Source: Methanospirillum sp.
GTDB taxonomy: Archaea > Halobacteriota > Methanomicrobia > Methanomicrobiales > Methanospirillaceae
Length of the DNA stretch: 8,273 nucleotides
Assembly: GCA_028679485.1 (NCBI GenBank)
Contig: JAJRBL010000106.1
Location: 1-8,273, forward strand
Reading direction: 5' to 3'
Of this stretch, positions 1 to 6,725 are shown one piece after another (position 1 is the stretch's first letter; every line of letters begins with the position of its first letter). The position numbers were made by a program, and so were the translations under genes. The notes under the pieces are model-generated. The model saw only the letters and a program-made list of their open reading frames with translations, did not search any database and was not told the DNA's origin.

Positions 1-7
1 CTCCTTT

Positions 8-56
8 TCCCGGTAACCGGGAGACCCCTGCACCAGGTTACGGGGTTCCATGAACC
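8..56. repeat. Two dyad symmetries upstream of the operon promoter
   Basis: TCCCGGT-A-ACCGGGA (8-22) is a dyad with 7-bp arms and a one-base centre. GGTTC-CAT-GAACC (44-56) is a second with 5-bp arms. ACCCC (24-28) can also pair with GGGGT (42-46). They lie 40-80 bases before the TATA-like box of the operon. They may be operator sites, the terminator of an upstream gene, or chance symmetry within a coding tail. Confidence 0.3.
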
Positions 57-84
57 AGTATTTAAGTTCTTGGATGACTCCATA

Positions 85-96
85 GAAAATTTATAG
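85..96 (+). promoter_or_regulatory. Probable archaeal promoter of the cimA-ilvB-ilvN operon
   Basis: GAAA followed by ATTTATAG (89-96) fits a BRE plus TATA box. Transcription about 25 nt downstream would start near 117-120, leaving a leader of about 20 nt before the GTG at 138. That leader would just include the GGGAG ribosome site at 121-125. A second AT-rich candidate, TATTTAAG, lies at 59-66. The box read in reverse (CTATAAAT) could also serve a minus-strand gene. Confidence 0.45.
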
Positions 97-137
97 TTTC
101 CCGAGCACCGACATTGATCCGGGAGTGAATCCTATGA

Positions 138-1652
138 GTGAGTGTTTTATTGCGTGAAAAAAAGGTTAGATTTTTAGATACGACTCTCCGCGACGGAGAG
201 CAGACCCCCGGAGTCTCGCTGGCTCCTGCGGATAAGGTTGAGATTGCATCGGCATTGTCTGATATCGGTGTTCATGTCATCGAGGCCGGATCGGCAATAG
301 CATCAGAGGGCGAGCGGGAGGCTATACGCCTGATATCGCAGGCCGGGCTTGCCGCCGAATGTTCTACGTATGTCCGTGCCCTGCCCCAGGACATCGATTG
401 TGCTGCCGAAGCAGGGGCAGACTCGGTTCACCTGGTTGTTCCGGTCTCTGACCTGCATATCGAGCGCAAGATGCAGAAGACCCGCGAACAGGTCTTTGCC
501 ATGGCAATGGATGCGGTGGTGTATGCAAAAGAACGCGGGCTGATCGTGGAACTATCTGGTGAGGACTCTTCCCGGGCTGACCAGGACTTTTTGCGTTCCC
601 TGTACGCGGCCGGAGTTGAGCATGGCGCAGACCGGCTCTGTTTCTGCGATACGGTCGGGGTGCTCACTCCTGAACTGACAGCCGCGATCATTCCGCCTCT
701 CTGTATTGCTCCGCTCAGCATCCACTGTCACAACGATCTCGGCCTGGCACTGGCAAACACGCTTGCAGCACTGAAAGCAGGGGCATCCTGCTGTCACGTG
801 ACGGTGAACGGGCTGGGTGAGCGTGCCGGGAACACCCCCTTCGAGGAGGTGGTGATGGCACTTGAGCATCTCTATCAGGTAAATACGGGTATCAACACGA
901 AGAAGATCTACCCGCTTTCGACCCTGGTTTCCCGGCTCACCGGGGTACCTTTTGCCATCAACAAGCCGATCGTCGGGACCATGGCGTTTACCCACGAGAG
1001 TGGTATCCATGCCCACGGGCTCTTCCGCGATACCCGGACGTACGAGCCTATCGCCCCCGAGGTGGTCGGACGGATACGGAGGATCGTGCTTGGCAAACAC
1101 TCGGGTTCGGCATCGGTAAAGGCTGCCCTCACCGAGTTAGGGTATACCCAGAATCCCCGGCAACTCGAGGAGATCGTGAAGAGGATCAAGATTCTTGGTG
1201 ATGAGGGAAGACGGGTGACCGATACCGATGTCATGGCCATTGCAGATGCAGTCCTGCTCCTTGAATGCCGGCCGGTCATCTCGCTCAAGCAGTACACCGT
1301 CGTTTCAGGGACGAATGTCATTCCCACCGCCTCGGTGACGATGCAGGTGGAAGACAGGGAAGTGACCGGTGCAGCCACCGGGGACGGGCCGGTTGATGCG
1401 GCACTCAACGTGCTTCAGCAGTCAGTTGCTGTTGCCGGGAATATCAGTCTTGAGGAGTACCATGTGGATGCCGTTACCGGTGGTACAGACGCAATGGTTG
1501 AAGTGACGGTAAAACTGAGAAAAGATGGACGAACGATCACATCACGCGGTGCCAGGACAGACATTATCCAGGCCAGCGTTGAGGCGGTCATCACCGGGAT
1601 GAACCGTCTGCTGAGGGAAAATCATGAAAAGCGGAGCACAAATTCTGATTGA
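138..1652 (+). CDS. cimA: (R)-citramalate synthase-like enzyme (alpha-isopropylmalate/homocitrate synthase family)
   Basis: This 504-residue protein belongs to the DRE-TIM acyltransferase family and should condense acetyl-CoA with a 2-oxo acid, most likely pyruvate to give citramalate for isoleucine. Visible are DTTLRDGEQTPG (14-25, metal and substrate site), HCHND (196-200), NGLGERAGN (224-232), HESGIHAHG (286-294) and a C-terminal allosteric (LeuA dimer) domain from about 381 to 490, including DGPVDAAL. That regulatory domain argues against the shorter homocitrate synthase AksA. EAGSAIASEGERE and SVHLVVP resemble the Methanocaldococcus CimA more than its LeuA, from memory of those proteins, and linkage to ilvBN fits; LeuA remains possible. 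An in-frame TGA at 135-137 rules out an earlier start, so GTG 138 is chosen. GGGAG (121-125) is the ribosome site, rather far away. The 3' end overlaps ilvB by 29 nt, implying translational coupling. Confidence 0.9.
   Translation: MSVLLREKKVRFLDTTLRDGEQTPGVSLAPADKVEIASALSDIGVHVIEAGSAIASEGEREAIRLISQAGLAAECSTYVRALPQDIDCAAEAGADSVHLVVPVSDLHIERKMQKTREQVFAMAMDAVVYAKERGLIVELSGEDSSRADQDFLRSLYAAGVEHGADRLCFCDTVGVLTPELTAAIIPPLCIAPLSIHCHNDLGLALANTLAALKAGASCCHVTVNGLGERAGNTPFEEVVMALEHLYQVNTGINTKKIYPLSTLVSRLTGVPFAINKPIVGTMAFTHESGIHAHGLFRDTRTYEPIAPEVVGRIRRIVLGKHSGSASVKAALTELGYTQNPRQLEEIVKRIKILGDEGRRVTDTDVMAIADAVLLLECRPVISLKQYTVVSGTNVIPTASVTMQVEDREVTGAATGDGPVDAALNVLQQSVAVAGNISLEEYHVDAVTGGTDAMVEVTVKLRKDGRTITSRGARTDIIQASVEAVITGMNRLLRENHEKRSTNSD
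1613..1617 (+). promoter_or_regulatory. Ribosome binding site of ilvB inside cimA
   Basis: GAGGG lies six bases before the ATG at 1624 and within the last codons of the preceding gene. It supports the ATG at 1624 as the true start and hence the 29-nt gene overlap. Confidence 0.6.
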
Positions 1653-3315
1653 AGGACTAAAGGAACAGGGAGTGGATGTCATCTTCGGGTATCCCGGCGG
1701 TGTCGTCCTCCCTATCTATGACGAACTCTACGATGCAGATATTCGTCATGTCCTCGTCAGGCATGAACAGGCCGCCATTCATGCTGCAGACGGGTATGCC
1801 CGTGCCAGCGGAAAGATCGGTGTCTGCCTGGCAACCTCCGGGCCTGGTGCCTGTAATCTTGTGACCGGGCTTGCAACTGCATACATGGATTCGATACCGG
1901 TGGTTGCCCTTACCGGGCAGGTTCCCACCTCGCTCCTCGGCAACGATGCGTTCCAGGAGTCTGATATCACCGGGATCACGATGCCGGTGACCAAGCACAA
2001 CTACCTGGTCCAGGACGTCCGCGACCTGAAACGGATCCTCCGGGAAGCGTTCCATATCGCCGGAACCGGGAGGAAAGGGCCGGTTCTTATCGATATACCC
2101 AAGGATGTCAGCACGGCGATGGTTCCCGACGTGGACGGGCCTGACCAACAGCCTCGTCTCAGGGGATACAAGCCGAACTACCAGGGTCACGGAAAGATGA
2201 TCCAGCGGGCGGCAGACCTTCTCGTGAAGGCAGAACGGCCGATCATCTATGCCGGCGGCGGCGTCATCTCGTCGAACGCCTCGGCCGAGCTGGTCGCGTT
2301 TGCCGAACGGATGTGCATGCCGGTGGTGACCACCCTTATGGGTCTCGGCTGCATCCCGACCGATCACCCGCTCAACCTCGGGATGCTCGGGATGCACGGG
2401 ACTGAGTACGCGAACTATGCCGTCACCGAGTCGGATCTCCTCTTCTCCATCGGGGTTCGGTTTGACGACCGGGTGACCGGTAAGATCGAGACGTTTGCGT
2501 CAGGGGCAAAGATCATCCATATCGATATCGACCCTGCCGAGATCGGGAAGAACAAGCCTGTCGATGTTCCGATCGTCGGGGATGCCAGGAGCGTGCTCTC
2601 CGATCTCCTGAAGAAGGTCCCGGATTCCTGTCCGCATCCTGAATGGTCGAAGAAAGTTGCTGCCTGGAAGAAGAAACACCCGCTCCGGTACAGTGATGAC
2701 GGGAAACTCCATCCCCAGTTCGTCATCAGGAAACTTGCCGAGATTCTTGGCGAGAAAGGGGTGGTTGTCAGCGAGGTGGGGCAGAACCAGATGTGGACTG
2801 CCCAGTGGTTCAGGTTCACCCGACCCAGGCAGTGGGTAAGTTCAGGCGGACTCGGGACGATGGGATACGGGTTTCCGGCGGCAATGGGTGCACAGGTTGC
2901 CTGTCCTGACCAGCCGGTGGTTGTCCTTGCCGGAGACGGGTCGTTCCAGATGAATATCCAGGAGCTCGGGACAGTAGCCCAGTACAACATCCCGGTGAAG
3001 GTGATCGTCCTCAACAACCGGTTCCTCGGGATGGTCCGGCAATGGCAGCAGCTCTTCTACGAGCACCGGTACTCCTATACCGAACTTCCCGAGGTTCACT
3101 TCGAGAAGATAGCAAAAGCGTACGGGATAGAAGGGTCAACGGTTACTGATCCCGCTATGGTCGAGCAGGCTATCAGGGCAGCCCTTGACCACCCTGGCCC
3201 GTATGTGCTTGACGTACGGATTGAACGGGAAGAGAATGTCTTCCCGATGGTTCCGGCAGGAGCAAATATCAGCGAGATGATCGTCGGGCACCATACCACC
3301 CACGAGGAGGAGTAA
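1624..3315 (+). CDS. ilvB: Acetolactate synthase, large catalytic subunit
   Basis: A 563-residue ThDP-dependent enzyme (acetohydroxyacid synthase) joining two pyruvates to acetolactate (valine, leucine), or pyruvate with 2-oxobutyrate to acetohydroxybutyrate (isoleucine). The N-terminal pyrimidine-binding domain shows YPGG (23-26) and the catalytic glutamate E48 in RHEQAAIHAADGYARASG. The middle FAD-fold domain contains RFDDRVTGK. The C-terminal ThDP/Mg motif starts GDGSFQMN (437-444) and ends NN (464-465), followed by the active-site stretch GMVRQWQ with Trp474. Length and domain order are full and normal for the family. It sits between the citramalate synthase that supplies the isoleucine branch and its own regulatory subunit. 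Nothing suggests damage. Catabolic AlsS is less likely because of the FAD-region sequence and the ilvN partner. Confidence 0.97.
   Translation: MKSGAQILIEGLKEQGVDVIFGYPGGVVLPIYDELYDADIRHVLVRHEQAAIHAADGYARASGKIGVCLATSGPGACNLVTGLATAYMDSIPVVALTGQVPTSLLGNDAFQESDITGITMPVTKHNYLVQDVRDLKRILREAFHIAGTGRKGPVLIDIPKDVSTAMVPDVDGPDQQPRLRGYKPNYQGHGKMIQRAADLLVKAERPIIYAGGGVISSNASAELVAFAERMCMPVVTTLMGLGCIPTDHPLNLGMLGMHGTEYANYAVTESDLLFSIGVRFDDRVTGKIETFASGAKIIHIDIDPAEIGKNKPVDVPIVGDARSVLSDLLKKVPDSCPHPEWSKKVAAWKKKHPLRYSDDGKLHPQFVIRKLAEILGEKGVVVSEVGQNQMWTAQWFRFTRPRQWVSSGGLGTMGYGFPAAMGAQVACPDQPVVVLAGDGSFQMNIQELGTVAQYNIPVKVIVLNNRFLGMVRQWQQLFYEHRYSYTELPEVHFEKIAKAYGIEGSTVTDPAMVEQAIRAALDHPGPYVLDVRIEREENVFPMVPAGANISEMIVGHHTTHEEE
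3304..3310 (+). promoter_or_regulatory. Ribosome binding site of ilvN
   Basis: GAGGAGG, a strong match to the archaeal anti-SD, overlaps the last codons of ilvB and sits seven bases before the ATG at 3318. It supports that start and tight coupled translation of the two subunits. Confidence 0.7.
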
Positions 3316-3317
3316 TC

Positions 3318-3821
3318 ATGCCGGCTCATATCTTCAGCGTCCTCGTTGAGGACTGCCCGGGAGTCCTTTCCCGGGTCACCGGTCTCTTCTCAAGGCGTGG
3401 ATTCAATATCGAAAGCCTTGCGGTCGGGCACTCCGAGCAGCCTGATACGAGTCGGATCACCATCGTCGTATCGGGAAATGATACCCAGATTGAGCAGGTG
3501 AAGAAGCAACTGAATAAACTGATCGAGGTCATCAAGGTCCTTGACATCTCCGAGGCCGAGCATGTCGAACGGGAACTTGCCCTGGTAAAAGTAAAAGCCG
3601 AGCCGGGTGCAGGAAGATCCGAGATCATGCAGGTTGCCGGGATCTTCAGGGCAAAGATAATCGATGTCGGGAGCGATTCGCTGGTCGTGGAGGTTACCGG
3701 GGACAGCGGCAAGATAGCAGCCATCGAAGACCTGCTGCGGCCGTATGGGATCATCGAACTGGTACGGACAGGGAAGATCGCACTCCAGCGGGGATCTGCC
3801 ATGGCTGCCCAGGGAAAATAA
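3318..3821 (+). CDS. ilvN: Acetolactate synthase, small regulatory subunit (ACT domain)
   Basis: This 167-residue subunit activates IlvB and confers feedback inhibition by branched-chain amino acids, classically valine. Residues 4-75 form the ACT domain, with VEDCPGVLSRVTGLFSRRG then FNIESLAVG. Gly15 and Asn30 align with valine-binding Gly14 and Asn29 of E. coli IlvH, while Asp12 replaces its Asn11. Residues about 80-160 form the second ferredoxin-like domain, beginning HVERELALVKV and ending RTGKIALQRG. Length equals the usual IlvN/IlvH size (about 160-170). It follows ilvB by two bases and is the last gene of the operon; ilvC, its frequent next neighbour in other archaea, is absent here. 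Confidence 0.96.
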   Translation: MPAHIFSVLVEDCPGVLSRVTGLFSRRGFNIESLAVGHSEQPDTSRITIVVSGNDTQIEQVKKQLNKLIEVIKVLDISEAEHVERELALVKVKAEPGAGRSEIMQVAGIFRAKIIDVGSDSLVVEVTGDSGKIAAIEDLLRPYGIIELVRTGKIALQRGSAMAAQGK

Positions 3822-3848
3822 TTTTTTTAACACTGCATGATTCTTTTT
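3822..3848 (+). terminator. Oligo-T terminator of the cimA-ilvBN operon
   Basis: A run of seven T (3822-3828) begins right after the ilvN stop, and a second run of five T follows at 3844-3848. Archaeal RNA polymerase terminates at such runs without needing a hairpin. Confidence 0.55.
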
Positions 3849-3883
3849 ACAGTATAATACCAGACTTACAAAAAGTTGTGCCA

Positions 3884-3893
3884 TTAACTATAT
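3884..3893 (+). promoter_or_regulatory. Putative promoter of the exported-protein gene
   Basis: TTAACTATAT lies with its centre about 31 bases before the ATG at 3921. Transcription would begin within a few bases of the start codon. No GGAG-like ribosome site precedes that ATG, so the message may be leaderless or nearly so. Confidence 0.35.
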
Positions 3894-3920
3894 TCCGGCT
3901 GACTTCAGATACACGGTACT

Positions 3921-4940
3921 ATGCAGTCCGGGTTCCTCTCCAGTATGCTTATCCTGATTCTTCTTCTTCCGGTATCCGTAATGGCAGAAGACGAATGGGC
4001 GGAATATGCCGATGATACGGTGACATTCAGATATCCGGCTTCTTTCGGGGTTTCAGGGCCTGAATCAAAGGAAAATTCAGAACTGTACACGATAACCTCC
4101 CTTGATGATCCCTCAGTCTTCCTTATGATAAGTATCTCTCCCTCAACGGGAGTTCAGGATGAAGAGATAATCATGCTCCTCAAGGGTAGTTACCTGAACA
4201 GTCCTGGTGTTGTCGATATATCAGAATTTTCGGTATCTGGCTATACTGGTATCGTCGTTCTTTCTCACATTGATAGCAACGGCGGAAAAAAGGAACAGAG
4301 CGAATACCAGTACGATGACGGCAGACATCATTTCGTTCTCCTGTTCAGGTATGATCTAGCCGAGTCAGGTACCTGGCGTCCCCTGGCTGAAGAGATCGCA
4401 ACATCTCTCATGACCTCAGAGGTTTTTTCCCCTGGCACCGGGGATGGATGCGGGCTGTTGATATCGGTTTCCACGGAGTACGGCGTGGTTTCGATCTCCG
4501 GATCTTCAGGTTGCCTCTCCCCGGGAGATGAAATGTCGCTTTGGATCCTGTCTGATTCGATGATCCTTCTTCGGAAGATCGAAATAGAGGATGAGGGAAG
4601 GTTTCTCTATGAGATCCCGTTGGATGAACTTCCAGACGAATGGTATTACCTTGTGATCCTGCATCCCGGGGCAGACAGGGAGAGTGTCATATACCCTGAC
4701 GATCCCCTGGATCCCACGACAATCTATTACCGCGATAACGGTATGGAGAAGATCCTTGGTTCAGTCGGTGATGATTCGGAGACGGCAGAAAACCTCGTCT
4801 CGGAGTTTGCGAAGGTGATAGATAGGGGGATATCCGATGATCTCCTGTATTACCTGGTGGTTGATCCTCATGATACCGGAGAGGTCTCCGAATCTGACTG
4901 TTTCGGGGACGAGACATTTGATGCCGAAACATGCCCTTAA
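3921..4940 (+). CDS. Exported acidic beta-rich protein, C-terminus probably truncated
   Basis: Function unknown. The 339-residue product starts with a hydrophobic stretch (residues 5-20) and a likely signal peptidase site after VMA (22). The n-region lacks Lys or Arg, which is unusual; TGA at 3900-3902 rules out an earlier ATG. Residues 23-168 (WAEYADDTVTFRYPASFGV near the start, HHFVLLFRYDL later) suggest a PsbP/MOG1-like fold. Residues about 180-250 (SGCLSPGDEMSLWILSD, then GRFLYEIPLDELP and YYLVILHPG) resemble beta-sandwich domains of methanogen surface proteins; DDLLYYLVVDP follows at 306-316. Both assignments are inference from pattern. Four Cys (177, 198, 327, 338) could form disulfides outside the cell. 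It probably acts at the cell surface. DNA after the stop still looks coding in another frame, so the annotated end may be a frameshift product. Confidence 0.85.
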   Translation: MQSGFLSSMLILILLLPVSVMAEDEWAEYADDTVTFRYPASFGVSGPESKENSELYTITSLDDPSVFLMISISPSTGVQDEEIIMLLKGSYLNSPGVVDISEFSVSGYTGIVVLSHIDSNGGKKEQSEYQYDDGRHHFVLLFRYDLAESGTWRPLAEEIATSLMTSEVFSPGTGDGCGLLISVSTEYGVVSISGSSGCLSPGDEMSLWILSDSMILLRKIEIEDEGRFLYEIPLDELPDEWYYLVILHPGADRESVIYPDDPLDPTTIYYRDNGMEKILGSVGDDSETAENLVSEFAKVIDRGISDDLLYYLVVDPHDTGEVSESDCFGDETFDAETCP

Positions 4941-5071
4941 GAGAGTTCGTGACAGGTTTTGGAGATCCTGCTATCGACTAAAACCAGTTTTTCCCTCAGT
5001 ACAGGGAGTTCGTCATCTCCGCAATAGAGAGGGATCCCGGGTTTCAGGGGCGAACCATACTTTTTTCTTGA
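4928..5071 (+). pseudogene. Decayed C-terminal extension of the exported-protein gene
   Basis: If one A is added to the AAA run at 4927-4929, the preceding gene reads through its stop into MPLREFVTGFGDPAID. It then meets TAA at 4979-4981 and continues in the same frame for 29 codons (FFPQYREFVISAIERDPGF and on) to TGA at 5069-5071. In the 23 codons 4982-5050, third positions are mostly G/C (17 of 23), first positions intermediate (12) and second low (8), the normal coding pattern of this DNA. REFV occurs twice. The likely history is a longer protein of about 380 residues that lost its tail to a frameshift and a nonsense mutation; a sequencing error at the A run would explain only the first defect. 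Confidence 0.45.
5054..5066 (+). promoter_or_regulatory. Weak TATA-like element and T-run before the MFS gene
   Basis: ACCATAC followed by six T (5061-5066) lies about 30 bases before the ATG at 5094. It may serve as the TATA region of the transporter, the terminator of the upstream gene, or both. No ribosome site is visible before the ATG, which would fit a very short leader. The assignment is tentative. Confidence 0.25.
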
Positions 5072-5093
5072 CCTGGTTCCCTATTACCATACG

Positions 5094-6533
5094 ATGACTG
5101 ACGACTCTGTTGCAAGGATGTCCCGGAAAGAACTTCTTATTGTTCTGGTCGTCTCCCTCGGGTCATTCATGGCTGGACTCGATGCAACTATCGTTAATAT
5201 TGCCCTTCCCAGTATTGCAAAAGGGTTTGATGTCCCCACCGTTCATGCATCCTGGGTCCTCAATGCGTATCTTATCATCCTGGTCAGTCTTCTCCTGGCA
5301 GCCTCAAAGATCGGTGACATGAAGGGGTACAAAGAGGTATTCCTGGCCGGTTTCGGAGTCTTCACCATCGGGTCAGCACTCTGCGGGTTTGCCCCTTCGG
5401 TTGATCTTCTCATCCTCTTCCGGATGATCCAGGCGGTTGGCGGGGCGATCATCGCTGCTCTCGGCTCAGTCATGGTCACTGCATACCTCGGATCCCTGGT
5501 CAGGGGCCAGGCATTGGGGCTGGTTGCCATGTTTACCATGCTGGGTGTTGCACTCGGGCCGGTTCTCGGGGGATTTTTGACCAGTATCTTCTCATGGCGG
5601 TTCATCTTCTATGTGAATATCCCGGTAGGTCTCCTCGCGATTGTCATGGGCATAATCTGCATCCCGCTCTTAAAACCCCCAAGTCCTGCATCCCGACTGG
5701 ATATTCCCGGGATCATTCTGCTCTTCGTCTTCCTCTCTTCCCTGATATTCGGCCTCAACACGATAACCGGACCGGAGGTTATGACAGCAGCGATTGCCAT
5801 TGGTATATCTGTCATCTTCTGTGCAGTTTTTCTCATCAGGCAGAAGCGGGCATCAGAGCCTCTCGTGGATCTCTCTCTCTTCAAAAACAGGGCGTACTCA
5901 TTTCAGAATGCTGATATCCTTATCCTCCAGCTGGGACTTGCCGGGATCATGTTTCTCATGCCATTTTACCTGGAGATGGTAAAGGCCCTCCCTACCGGGA
6001 CATCTGGTGCCCTCCTTCTTGCTCTTCCCATCGGAAACATCCTGACCGGACCGATATCAGGCAGGATATCCGATGTCATCGGAACTAAAAAACCTATTAT
6101 GCTCGGTTTTGTCGTCTCGATCATCGCCCTTTTCCTGCTCTCTACCCTTTCGGTCTCGAGTCATGCCTATGAGGTCGTGATGTATCTCTTTATTCTCGGG
6201 GCAGGAGCAGGTATCGCCTATGCTCCCCTGAATAGTGCCATCATGGGTGAATCTCCTGAAAAAGACCGGGGGGTTACTTCAGGTCTCCTGAAGATGATGA
6301 CAAACCTGGGTTCGTCACTCGGTGTTGCCCTCACCCTCCTGGTGTCCGGGTTTGTCCTGGGTCCAAAGATGGCCATGGTCTCTGCCCATACCATTAAACC
6401 TGAAACACTCATGCCTGCTTTCCAGTCTGCATTCTTCTTCTGCATGGTGATGCAGGTAATCGGACTGATCCTCATTGTTTTCGTGAAAGAGAAGAGATAT
6501 GATCCCTCCTGTCCCTATGAGCCGGGAGTATGA
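5094..6533 (+). CDS. MFS drug/solute:H+ antiporter, DHA2 (EmrB/QacA) family
   Basis: A 479-residue membrane exporter, expected to expel toxic or unwanted organic compounds in exchange for protons. LDATIVNIALPSI (29-41) is the DHA2 signature in TM1. GDMKGYKEV (74-82) stands for loop motif A, with Met-Lys in place of the usual Asp/Arg pair. FRMIQAVGGA (109-118) is motif B with Arg110. GVALGPVLGG (151-160) is antiporter motif C. WRFIFYVNIPVG (168-179) is also typical. Length and hydrophobic pattern fit 14 TM segments. Start at 5094 is preferred, since the alternative ATG at 5118 has only AGG touching it; neither has a good SD. The substrate cannot be read from sequence, and no adjacent regulator gene is present. 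It ends at a T7 run and converges on the NHL gene. Confidence 0.93.
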   Translation: MTDDSVARMSRKELLIVLVVSLGSFMAGLDATIVNIALPSIAKGFDVPTVHASWVLNAYLIILVSLLLAASKIGDMKGYKEVFLAGFGVFTIGSALCGFAPSVDLLILFRMIQAVGGAIIAALGSVMVTAYLGSLVRGQALGLVAMFTMLGVALGPVLGGFLTSIFSWRFIFYVNIPVGLLAIVMGIICIPLLKPPSPASRLDIPGIILLFVFLSSLIFGLNTITGPEVMTAAIAIGISVIFCAVFLIRQKRASEPLVDLSLFKNRAYSFQNADILILQLGLAGIMFLMPFYLEMVKALPTGTSGALLLALPIGNILTGPISGRISDVIGTKKPIMLGFVVSIIALFLLSTLSVSSHAYEVVMYLFILGAGAGIAYAPLNSAIMGESPEKDRGVTSGLLKMMTNLGSSLGVALTLLVSGFVLGPKMAMVSAHTIKPETLMPAFQSAFFFCMVMQVIGLILIVFVKEKRYDPSCPYEPGV

Positions 6534-6557
6534 TCTGTCTCATTCAGTATAGATCTC

Positions 6558-6588
6558 TTTTTTTAAAATATCCCGATTCTTTCGGGAT
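6558..6588 (+). terminator. Terminator after the MFS gene: T7 run and hairpin
   Basis: Seven T (6558-6564) lie 24 bases after the stop. A perfect 7-bp inverted repeat follows, ATCCCGA (6570-6576) and TCGGGAT (6582-6588), with a TTCTT loop. The T run alone suffices for archaeal termination. The hairpin could also slow minus-strand transcription arriving from the NHL gene, where it would be followed by an ATTTTA stretch. Confidence 0.5.
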
Positions 6589-6643
6589 GAAGAAGAGTTT
6601 ATTTGTTTCCTATTCGAAGCCTTCACACCTGATCTCTGAAACG

Positions 6644-6650
6644 AAAAAAA
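6644..6650 (-). terminator. Oligo-T terminator of the NHL gene
   Basis: Seven consecutive A on the plus strand give a T7 run in the minus-strand transcript, about 75 bases past the NHL stop codon. A short hairpin (GACCA 6691-6695 with TGGTC 6704-6708) lies between the stop and this run. Confidence 0.45.
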
Positions 6651-6725
6651 CCTGGAGGATCTCACAAAGACTTTGATGATGAACAGGGGAGACCACCGGG
6701 TGTTGGTCGACCTGAAAGAAGGAGA

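Larger units (their letters stand above)
1..96. other. Left-edge region with open frames on both strands
   Basis: Two frames touching the left edge stay open and neither can be proved. On the plus strand the frame from base 1 runs 31 codons to TAG at 94-96 and could be the tail of an upstream gene (it ends DDSIENL). On the minus strand an ATG at 51-49 starts MEPRNLVQGSPGYREKE and is open to the edge; it could be the start of a divergent gene using the CTATAAAT box at 96-89. The two frames are in codon phase with each other, so base composition by codon position does not separate them. I recognise neither product. Confidence 0.25.

Noticed and set aside
4992..5007. Hairpin TCCCT/AGGGA before the MFS gene as a terminator or riboswitch
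   Set aside because: Only 5 bp, with no T-run directly after it; better explained as part of the decayed coding sequence.
4837..5097. 86-codon plus-strand frame overlapping the end of the exported-protein gene
   Set aside because: It lies mostly antisignal to the coding pattern: the other frame (4928-5071) has the coding-like codon usage, and no ribosome site precedes this start.
6587..6676. 30-codon plus-strand frame starting ATG at 6587
   Set aside because: It starts inside the terminator hairpin, has no promoter, and shows no recognisable features.
6674..6714. Box C/D sRNA-like pair: ATGATGA near 6676-6682 and CTGA at 6712-6715
   Set aside because: The boxes are only about 29 nt apart, no D'/C' pair is present, the terminal stem is poor, and the region is the 3' tail of the NHL gene on the other strand.
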